Assembly (NCBI GenBank): GCA_002841035.1
Contig: PHDR01000093.1
Span: 1 to 8,793, forward strand
Direction: 5' to 3'
Origin: Bacteroidetes bacterium HGW-Bacteroidetes-12
GTDB lineage: Bacteria > Bacteroidota > Bacteroidia > Flavobacteriales_E > Vicingaceae
Length of the DNA stretch: 8,793 nucleotides
Position numbers and translations under genes: made by a program. The notes beneath the pieces were generated by a model. The model did not search any database. It worked only from the letters and a program-made list of their open reading frames with translations, and had not been told where the DNA came from. Shown here piece by piece: positions 1 to 4,636 of this stretch; the first letter of the stretch is position 1, and each line of letters opens with the position of its first letter.

Positions 1-117
1 TTATGTGTGTAATTTCAGGGTTAAATACATCATGGCTTTTCTCCTTCCAGTTGTCTGTAAATGACTAAACAGATTAAAAACGGCAGGTTTTTCAAAAAAA
101 TTCTCTTACTCCATGCC

Positions 118-158
118 ACAACAAAAAAGAAAAACATTACGCTTTTCTTTTTTGTTGT
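118..158. terminator. AT-rich hairpin, possible two-way terminator
   Basis: A perfect 16-bp inverted repeat: arm ACAACAAAAAAGAAAA at 118-133 and its reverse complement at 143-158, with a 9-nt loop. Each strand ends the stem in a T-rich run interrupted by one C, so it could stop transcription from either side, including the minus-strand operon ending at 200. The stem is weak in GC for a terminator, so another role (binding site or element end) is possible. Its right arm shares 3 bp with the next palindrome, so both cannot form fully at once. The rest of 1-117 shows no supported gene: only short open frames run off the left edge, and none could be assigned. Confidence 0.45.
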
Positions 159-191
159 TTACCAACGTACCAGTTGGTACGTTGGTAAACA
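156..191. repeat. 36-bp palindrome with 17-bp perfect arms
   Basis: The left arm TGTTTACCAACGTACCA (156-172) and the right arm TGGTACGTTGGTAAACA (175-191) are exact reverse complements around a 2-bp centre, GT. Within the right half there is also a tandem direct repeat, GTTGGTAC then GTTGGTAA (173-188). The site lies 9 bp beyond the stop of the last minus-strand gene. The symmetry and mixed base content fit a binding site for a dimeric or tetrameric protein (TetR-like operator, recombinase or resolution site) better than a terminator, because no U-run follows. The role is inferred; only the symmetry is seen. Confidence 0.6.
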
Positions 192-199
192 TAAAAATT

Positions 200-571
200 T
201 TAACGGTAAAACCCTAAATAATTTTTTAAAATACCTTTATTAAAAACCTCAAGCACAAAATCAATCAAATCAGCTTTAGTGGCTTTATTCAAAACACGTT
301 CATTGGAAGTTTGGTTATAGATTTTTTCAAGGCAATCACTAACAGAACTGTTTTTTGAAATGTACGTGCTTGTTTTAAGCTCTAAGCAAATAAATTCATC
401 GGTATCATAACCAAACTGCTCAATCCAAGAATTATCGTCTAACAAAGTGGTTAAAGCAATTTTTTTGTCAGGTACATCTTCGACAGTTCCGATAACTTGA
501 AAGTTTTCCATAACATTATCATCAGGAGAAAAGCAAACCCCTTCAGGTGATAAAAAAATAAAAGATTTCAT
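200..571 (-). CDS. Hypothetical protein, 123 aa, last gene of the minus-strand cluster
   Basis: Complete ORF of 123 residues from ATG at 571 to TAA at 200-202. The opening MKSFIFLSPEGVCFSPDD followed by ENFQVIGTVEDV resembles small uncharacterised proteins I associate with Bacteroidota conjugative elements, but I cannot name a family. It has no signal peptide, membrane segment or metal motif. It is acidic in the middle (residues 46-65) and more basic towards the C-terminus, so it is probably a small cytosolic protein. It lies 24 bp downstream of the methylase-like gene on the same strand, which suggests co-transcription. No Shine-Dalgarno sequence is seen before the ATG, as expected for the phylum. 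A degraded version of the cluster's leader motif may lie about 11 nt before the ATG, but this match is poor. Confidence 0.7.
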   Translation of the reverse strand: MKSFIFLSPEGVCFSPDDNVMENFQVIGTVEDVPDKKIALTTLLDDNSWIEQFGYDTDEFICLELKTSTYISKNSSVSDCLEKIYNQTSNERVLNKATKADLIDFVLEVFNKGILKNYLGFYR

Positions 572-595
572 ACGTATATATTTAGATTTAAAAAA

Positions 596-1303
596 TTAAA
601 ATAATTGAAGCTCCAATTGTTCCATTTGAATTTTTTGTATGGCTTGGGCGGGTTGAAGTACCTCACGTCTTAGGTAAATAAAACTATCATCAGGTTCGAT
701 TTTAGTAATTCCTGGAGTATTAATATTGAGCTGATACCCAAAGAACCATTTGTTCATTAACGAATCCATACAGGACACCTCTCCACGAATACCATTAACA
801 CTTAAATTTAGGGCAGTCATTTTTGTACAAATAGGGTCTAAATCCGCACCAAAGAAAAAATTAGTATGATTTAATTTTGCTCCACTAAGCAACATTCTAC
901 CACTACCACACGCAGGGTCAAGAATAGTTTTTCCATTAGTAATGGTTTCATCCATACTAATTTGAGCCATAAAATAGCAAATATGTTCAGGGGTGAAGAA
1001 CTGCCCGAAGTGTTTACTTTTGCTACGTGAAGCAATACTCATATACACCTCTCCTAAAATATCTGTATAAGGATTTTCAATATTAGCACAAACCAAAAGC
1101 GAAAGCAACTCAGGAAAAGCAGTTATAAGGTCAGTATTTCTATACGGCTCAATAGCTTTAAAATAATCATCCTCATACTTTCCGCCACTATAAGCAGCAA
1201 TACAAGCCGTTAGAAAATCATCAAAAACACGATGATAATCAAACTTATAAATAAATTTTTCAAGGATTTTTTCAAATTTAGTAATAAACATAGTAGTAGG
1301 CAT
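596..1303 (-). CDS. N6-adenine DNA methylase-like protein lacking motif IV
   Basis: About 235 residues when started at the ATG at 1303 (MPTTMFITKF). The open frame extends upstream to 1393, but that extension overlaps the previous gene and reads as low-complexity leucine-rich noise. A second possible ATG is at 1291. Visible motifs are HFGQFFTPEHICYFMA (about 98-113), the region that precedes the catalytic core of type I HsdM-like enzymes; ILDPACGSG (127-135), the SAM-binding motif I; and FFFGADLDP (149-157), whose acidic residues normally bind the SAM ribose. The NPPY/NPPF catalytic motif expected after DSLMNKWFFGY is absent, and the protein ends about 50 residues later. It is therefore much shorter than a full HsdM and may bind SAM without methylating DNA, or use an unusual catalytic site. 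It begins 10 bp after the 139-aa gene. In this setting it may help the element avoid host restriction, which is inference. Confidence 0.8.
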   Translation of the reverse strand: MPTTMFITKFEKILEKFIYKFDYHRVFDDFLTACIAAYSGGKYEDDYFKAIEPYRNTDLITAFPELLSLLVCANIENPYTDILGEVYMSIASRSKSKHFGQFFTPEHICYFMAQISMDETITNGKTILDPACGSGRMLLSGAKLNHTNFFFGADLDPICTKMTALNLSVNGIRGEVSCMDSLMNKWFFGYQLNINTPGITKIEPDDSFIYLRREVLQPAQAIQKIQMEQLELQLF

Positions 1304-1313
1304 ATAAAAAAAT

Positions 1314-1733
1314 TTAAAGTGAAACAAATAATTGACTTGAAAACAATTTTCTTGTGCAGCGGTAAGCAGTAGCATCAACACTAATAACAGCAAGTCTTAA
1401 ACAGTATCTGTTTGCTGTTTCAAACTCACTCAATTTAAACCGCTCTTTAAGGGAGTCCATCAAAAAATCAGCTACATTTTGACTGTCCAAACTCCTAGCC
1501 CAAAGCACCCTATTTTTATTATTGGTGTCGATAATTTCCAAGTTAGCAATACCTTTCCGGTGGTAACCCAAAGGCAAATCAAGTTCCCAATGAGCGATAA
1601 TTTGAGCCTCATTTTCCGCCACAGTTTCGATATTAGTAACCTCATTAATTAAAAAGATTTCTTTGTTTTTATTAAAAAGCAATAAAGCTTCTTCGATTGA
1701 AATAAGTACAAAATAATTTTCAGGGTAATTCAT
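1314..1733 (-). CDS. Hypothetical protein, 139 aa, between ardC and the methylase-like gene
   Basis: Complete 139-residue ORF from ATG at 1733 to TAA at 1314-1316. I do not recognise a named family. The N-terminal MNYPENYFVLISIEEALLLFNKNKEIFLINEV resembles short Bacteroidota element proteins that begin with an 'EEAL.LF..GKEI' segment. There is no signal peptide or membrane helix. The C-terminal third contains paired basic residues and three cysteines (YCLRL, YRCTRKLF), with no clear zinc-finger spacing. It lies 57 bp downstream of ardC, separated by a GC-rich hairpin, and 10 bp before the methylase-like gene, so it is probably part of the same transcription unit. It carries the shared leader motif TCCTTAAACTA 14 nt before its ATG. 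Its place between two presumed anti-restriction genes makes a related role plausible but unproven. Confidence 0.7.
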   Translation of the reverse strand: MNYPENYFVLISIEEALLLFNKNKEIFLINEVTNIETVAENEAQIIAHWELDLPLGYHRKGIANLEIIDTNNKNRVLWARSLDSQNVADFLMDSLKERFKLSEFETANRYCLRLAVISVDATAYRCTRKLFSSQLFVSL

Positions 1734-1747
1734 AATTTAAAATAATT

Positions 1748-1758
1748 TAGTTTAAGGA
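1748..1758 (-). promoter_or_regulatory. Shared leader motif TCCTTAAACTA, copy 1
   Basis: On the coding strand the 11-mer TCCTTAAACTA lies 14 nt before the ATG of the 139-aa gene. The same 11-mer precedes ardC and ssb. It does not complement the 16S anti-Shine-Dalgarno sequence, so it is not a classical ribosome binding site. It could be a translation enhancer or operator. Confidence 0.5.
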
Positions 1759-1761
1759 ATA

Positions 1762-1779
1762 CCCCCGATTTCTCGGGGG
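1762..1779. terminator. GC-rich hairpin with GAAA tetraloop between ardC and the 139-aa gene
   Basis: A 7-bp stem, CCCCCGA/TCGGGGG. Read on the minus (coding) strand the loop is GAAA, a GNRA-type tetraloop. It starts 11 nt after the ardC stop codon. On the minus strand it is followed by TATTCCTT, not a U-run, so it may only partly terminate or may protect or process the mRNA. On the plus strand ATTTT follows, so it could also stop opposing transcription. Confidence 0.5.
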
Positions 1780-1790
1780 ATTTTAAAAAT

Positions 1791-2726
1791 TTAAGCGACC
1801 AATTCCAATTTTTCAATTTCTGCAAATTCTAAAATAAAATCGGCAGCTTTTTGAGCAGTTGCAGCAGCTTTAAAAAACACTTGAATGTCATTTTTAAACG
1901 CTTTTAGCCAACTATCAAGATAAGCAGCGTTATTAGTAAAATCTTTTTGAATACCAATAGAACCACAAATAAGAGCAGCCGAAAACTCGGCAATAAGTTC
2001 TTCAAAGGCATAATCTTTATCAGCGAATAGGTTGCCTTTTTTTCTGTTTAATCTATGGGGAGCACCAGACCAATGAGAGAGTTCATGAAAAGCAGTATTA
2101 TAAAAGTGTTCAGCCGAAAGAAACTGATTTTTGTAAGGAAGTACGATTTCATCTTTAATTCGGTCGTAATACGCATTATCAAATAAGATATAATGAATGT
2201 TAGCTTTAGAGTTGGTTAAAATAGTGTCGGCAATTTCTAAGCCGTTAAAATCATCGTTAAAAACCACATTGGGCGTATAAAAATCATTTGGTAAGCCCTC
2301 AACTTGAGCAACATTAAAAACAAAATAAAAGCGAACAAAACCAATTTTTTTAATACCAAGTTCCGCAAGAGATTTACCTGTAGAAATGGTAAATTTAATT
2401 GCTTCACTTTCTTTAATAGTTTCGTCTTTCTCATTTTTGTAGATAAACTGAAAATAGATAATAGGCGTACCTTTAGCCCCTTTAAGAACAGTTGCACCGA
2501 GTTCTTTAGCCTGTTTAAAAGTTACCCATTTATTAGCCTTATAGGCTTTTTCATCTTTCATAATAGATAAATAAATTTGATTAAAGCCTTTATACACGCT
2601 ATTTGAAGCAGGATTTAGAGCATTATCAAAAACAGGAAGCCAAGGTTTTACCCAATTAGAAGCCTTTGCATCTTCAAGGCGTTGAACAATTTTTGCTTGA
2701 ATTTCTTCATAAATTTTCTTACTCAT
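1791..2726 (-). CDS. ardC: ArdC-type antirestriction protein with zincin metallopeptidase domain
   Basis: 311 residues, full length for the family. The N-terminal part (about 1-135) matches the ArdC ssDNA-binding domain: WVKPWLP near 25-31, NPASNSVYKGFNQIYL at 38-53, and KWVTFKQAKELGATVLKGAKG at 66-86. The C-terminal part (about 150-311) is zincin-like: HELSH at 214-218 gives the HExxH zinc site and catalytic glutamate, followed by WSGAPHRLNR, with a likely third-ligand glutamate in FEELIAEFSA (241-250). Known ArdC proteins are carried by plasmids and conjugative elements, bind single-stranded DNA and protect incoming DNA from restriction; the protease target is generally unknown. The start is set by ATG at 2726, 7 nt after the shared leader motif. 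The gene lies downstream of ssb across a 650-bp structured gap, so it probably has its own promoter. Assignment to the family is firm; the exact activity of this copy is inferred. Confidence 0.9.
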   Translation of the reverse strand: MSKKIYEEIQAKIVQRLEDAKASNWVKPWLPVFDNALNPASNSVYKGFNQIYLSIMKDEKAYKANKWVTFKQAKELGATVLKGAKGTPIIYFQFIYKNEKDETIKESEAIKFTISTGKSLAELGIKKIGFVRFYFVFNVAQVEGLPNDFYTPNVVFNDDFNGLEIADTILTNSKANIHYILFDNAYYDRIKDEIVLPYKNQFLSAEHFYNTAFHELSHWSGAPHRLNRKKGNLFADKDYAFEELIAEFSAALICGSIGIQKDFTNNAAYLDSWLKAFKNDIQVFFKAAATAQKAADFILEFAEIEKLELVA

Positions 2727-2733
2727 TTTAATT

Positions 2734-2744
2734 TAGTTTAAGGA
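2734..2744 (-). promoter_or_regulatory. Shared leader motif TCCTTAAACTA, copy 2 (ardC)
   Basis: The coding-strand 11-mer lies 7 nt before the ardC ATG. The match to the ssb copy extends to 16 identical bases, ATTAATCCTTAAACTA (2734-2749), at the same distance from the ATG. Identical spacing argues for a function tied to translation start or to an operator set close to the gene. Confidence 0.6.
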
Positions 2745-2849
2745 TTAATATGTATTAAAATTATACTATAAAGATACTTACTATCAGCATTTTAGCCTAA
2801 AATTACACCTCAAAGAAATGAACATAAACACCCCCTCTTTCTTTTTTTC

Positions 2850-3250
2850 CGAAAGCCTAAAAAGTGGTTGAAAAAAATATTCAGACACGCTATACTTGTG
2901 AGGCACGAACCCATAGCAAGGCTGTTAAATATTTTTTTCAACTACTTTATTTATCAGGATAAGTGCTTAGTGTTTTATGTTTTATCACTAAAGAAAGGAT
3001 GAGCGAGTAAGCTTAGTGCATAAAATATGAAATAATAAGCTCTTAGACATTAGCACAACTATTTAATCAATGGTTACGTTTTTCAAAAGAAGTGAAGTGC
3101 CAGGTAAGGCACAAACGCATTGAAGAAAAATAGTAACGATTGAAATACTCAAGGAAAATGGATTAAGAATTTTTTCCTGAAGCGACAGTATGGAGAGAAA
3201 GGGAAATTCTTAATGTATTTTCATAAAAAAATCCCCAAGACAAAGGCAAT
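2850..3250 (+). ncRNA. Gene-free, highly structured region; candidate structured RNA or single-strand DNA element
   Basis: No credible ORF lies in 2727-3377. Instead there are nested inverted repeats. Stem A pairs 2861-2881 with 2928-2948 (21 positions, 20 Watson-Crick plus one G-U on the plus strand); its loop refolds through GCTAT/ATAGC (2889-2893/2913-2917) and TTGTG/CACGA (2896-2900/2904-2908). Smaller stems are TTAGTG/CACTAA (2967-2972/2986-2991), AGCTTA/TAAGCT (3010-3015/3036-3041), GTTAC/GTAAC (3073-3077/3133-3137) enclosing GTGCC/GGCAC (3097-3101/3108-3112). Stem D pairs 3154-3172 with 3204-3222. Wobble pairs in stems A and D are G-U on the plus strand but A-C on the minus strand, which favours a plus-strand RNA. 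I recognise no known RNA family. A role as folded ssDNA during conjugation (origin or ssDNA promoter) is an alternative. No clear plus-strand promoter was found. Confidence 0.45.
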
Positions 3251-3252
3251 AA

Positions 3253-3284
3253 AAAACCCTCCTTCCTATTGGAAAGAGGGTTTT
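3253..3284 (-). terminator. Strong two-way intrinsic terminator downstream of ssb
   Basis: A 14-position stem, AAAACCCTCCTTCC (3253-3266) with GGAAAGAGGGTTTT (3271-3284), and a TATT loop. The single mismatch (C3262/A3275) becomes a G-U pair on the minus strand, and the minus strand continues as TTTTTT, so it best fits the end of the ssb transcript, 93 bp after its stop codon. On the plus strand TTTTAGTT follows, so it may also end a plus-strand RNA coming from the structured region. Confidence 0.8.
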
Positions 3285-3299
3285 AGTTAGAAAAGAGTT

Positions 3300-3344
3300 A
3301 AGGATAGAAGTGGCATCCTTTTATTTATTACAAAGAAATAAAAG
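3300..3344. other. Two mutually exclusive small hairpins after ssb
   Basis: AAGGAT (3300-3305) can pair with ATCCTT (3315-3320), or CTTTTATTT (3318-3326) can pair with AAATAAAAG (3336-3344). The two share 3318-3320 and so compete. They sit in the ssb 3' untranslated region before the main terminator. The function is unknown; AT-rich chance pairing is possible for the second. Confidence 0.3.
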
Positions 3345-3377
3345 ATAAAACGGATAGCCTGTTACAACTCCCAAAAA

Positions 3378-4145
3378 TTACATACTCATTTCTTTACTTC
3401 TTTTTTTTTCTTGACCTTCACTTTTTTCAGCGGAAAGATCAACAGTAGGTGCATGTTCGGCATCAATAACCTGCTCTTTAGAAGAATTAAGTTCAATATA
3501 CCCTGCATTAACTTTTGTGGTATATCTATTCCCATTCTCCGTTGCAAACTGTCCGTTTTCTACACTGCCTTTCACCCCAACGGTATCTCCTTTAGAAAGC
3601 TTATTTTGCTCAGCCATTTCAGCTGTTTTTCCATACAAGGAAACATTGTAAAACATTACCTTATTTTCACCCTCTTTAGTCGTTTTATGGTTATTAGCAA
3701 GGCGAAGATTGGCAATCAGCATATCTCCTTTATTTACAAACTCAGGGTCAGCAGTCAAATTACCTTTAATTTCAATTTCATTATGATTCGTAATAGTAGG
3801 TTTCACGCCTTTTTCAAGTACCAATGTTTGATTGGCGATAATAGCATTTTGATAATGTTTACCCGCTTTACCATCTAACTCATAAAAATTTGCTTTTCCA
3901 GATACCTCTACAAAAGCTCCTTTATCAAGACCTAATTTTTTAATTTCTTCGGCCTTATCTCCAAAAGCCACCACAGAAATATAATTGGTATCTATGCCTG
4001 TTTTTCTTTTAACAGGATGAGCCACAGAAAATTCAGCCATCAAATGGCCAGATTTTGTTTCTTTAAAATTAGGCTCTGCAGCTAGATTGCCTTTAACAGT
4101 TTGCTTGTTTATAGCCAAAGCCTGGCTTTCTTTTTTTGTTTCCAT
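3378..4145 (-). CDS. Tandem-OB-fold single-stranded DNA-binding protein
   Basis: 255 residues holding two SSB-like OB folds in a row. The first (about 16-110) reads VKGNLAAEPNFKETKSGHLMAEFSVA...TNYISVVAFGDKAEEI...KGAFVEVSGKANF; the second (about 123-219) reads IKGNLTADPEFVNKGDMLIANLRLANN...MFYNVSLYGKTAEMAEQ...KGDTVGVKGSVENG. Both keep the GNLxA(E/D)P-F opening and the KG-x(3)-V-x-GS/GK strand typical of SSB. It should coat single-stranded DNA, as in conjugative transfer or replication. A usual SSB is about 110-180 residues with one OB fold and an acidic tip ending in a DDDIPF-like motif; here the tail is KKRSKEMSM and basic, so the classic partner-docking tip is missing. The start at 4145 lies 7 nt after the shared leader motif. 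It is the first minus-strand gene after the divergent region and has its own terminator. Element-borne rather than housekeeping SSB is inferred. Confidence 0.85.
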   Translation of the reverse strand: METKKESQALAINKQTVKGNLAAEPNFKETKSGHLMAEFSVAHPVKRKTGIDTNYISVVAFGDKAEEIKKLGLDKGAFVEVSGKANFYELDGKAGKHYQNAIIANQTLVLEKGVKPTITNHNEIEIKGNLTADPEFVNKGDMLIANLRLANNHKTTKEGENKVMFYNVSLYGKTAEMAEQNKLSKGDTVGVKGSVENGQFATENGNRYTTKVNAGYIELNSSKEQVIDAEHAPTVDLSAEKSEGQEKKRSKEMSM

Positions 4146-4152
4146 TTTTAAA

Positions 4153-4163
4153 TAGTTTAAGGA
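4153..4163 (-). promoter_or_regulatory. Shared leader motif TCCTTAAACTA, copy 3 (ssb)
   Basis: The coding-strand 11-mer lies 7 nt before the ssb ATG and is part of a 16-base match (4153-4168) to the leader of ardC. This copy is over 1.4 kb from the next one, so local duplication of a gene block does not simply explain it. Confidence 0.6.
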
Positions 4164-4347
4164 TTAATAATGAGGGGCGAAATTATTAAAAACCACTTAA
4201 TGAGAAAAATAAAAAAGAATAAATTGGATAAACTTTTTTCCTTATAGATTTAACACTATTTTTTCAACTATTCTACTCTAAAAAAAGCACACTATTTTTT
4301 ATTCACTACCTAAAAAATGATTTTTTCATTTAAAGCCATAAACCTAT

Positions 4348-4400
4348 TTAGGTATTTTTACCTATATATTTGGACTAAATTACTAGGTAAAAATACCTAA
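4348..4400. promoter_or_regulatory. Double palindromic operator flanking a -7 box
   Basis: TTAGGTATTTTTACCTA (4348-4364) and its exact reverse complement (4384-4400) form a 17-bp perfect inverted repeat with a 19-bp spacer. Each arm is itself TAGGTA-N4-TACCTA, so there are two 16-bp palindromic sites with starts 35 bp apart. Further half-sites lie at 4307-4312 (TACCTA) and 4342-4346 (ACCTA). The spacer begins with TATATTTG (4365-4372), a perfect TAnnTTTG -7 box on the plus strand, though no -33 TTG is seen at the usual distance. A repressor bound here would cover that box. Confidence 0.55.
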
Positions 4401-4592
4401 TTTATCTATATAGTTATTAACAACTTAGCCTTAAAATTATTTTTTATTAACAAAATAAGTCGGTTTAAAGGCACTAAAAAATCATTACTTATTTATTGAA
4501 ACCTTTTTAAAAATGGACTAAATCCACTATTTTGATGTAGAGTAGTTTATTAACAATAATAAATAATCTTTTTTTTTATATAACTTTCTTTA

Positions 4593-4600
4593 TAGGTTTG
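4593..4600 (+). promoter_or_regulatory. Bacteroidota -7 box TAGGTTTG for the LytTR operon
   Basis: A perfect match to the TAnnTTTG consensus. A start of transcription some 7 nt downstream would leave a short leader of about 20-30 nt before the LytTR gene. The -33 TTG is not seen; the region 19-20 bp upstream is a run of T. It is the best-placed promoter for the plus-strand genes. Confidence 0.5.
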
Positions 4601-4636
4601 GAGGGTAAAAAAGGTTAATAGACCAAAGAATGGTTT

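Larger units (their letters stand above)
4146..4636. other. Divergent intergenic region, very AT-rich, with inverted repeats and two -7 boxes
   Basis: 491 bp between the minus-strand ssb and the plus-strand LytTR gene, with no supported ORF. It holds the ssb leader motif, a cluster of TACCTA/TAGGTA sites (4307-4399), a direct repeat TGGACTAAAT (4371-4380 and 4514-4523), a distant inverted pair CTACTCTA/TAGAGTAG (4273-4280 and 4538-4545), and two TAnnTTTG boxes described separately. This is probably where control of both gene sets is set. It also marks the switch from mobile-element-type genes to surface-protein genes. Confidence 0.6.

Noticed and set aside
1..60. Possible end of a gene running in from the left edge
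   Set aside because: Open frames exist on both strands but all are about 20 codons or fewer, with no way to choose between them or assign a family.
61..243. 60-residue plus-strand ORF
   Set aside because: It runs through both palindromes and into the end of the 200-571 gene; low-complexity lysine/phenylalanine content and no family likeness.
1304..1393. Upstream extension of the methylase-like ORF to an ATG at 1393
   Set aside because: It overlaps the 139-aa gene in another frame and reads as leucine-rich noise; the ATG at 1303 gives a clean start 10 bp after the previous gene.
2237..2570. Overlapping ORFs inside ardC (86 and 88 residues, both strands)
   Set aside because: They lie within the conserved ArdC coding region and have shadow-like composition.
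2761..2800. Possible ardC promoter TATCTTTA on the minus strand (2769-2776)
   Set aside because: One mismatch to TAnnTTTG and no TTG at the expected upstream distance; too weak in such AT-rich DNA to list as a feature.
2850..3250. Retron, group II intron, tmRNA or RNase P RNA as explanation for the structured region
   Set aside because: No reverse transcriptase is nearby and none of the hallmark sequences of these RNAs could be seen.
3411..3878. 155-residue plus-strand ORF opposite ssb
   Set aside because: It is the antisense shadow of a well-supported SSB gene and shows no recognisable domain.
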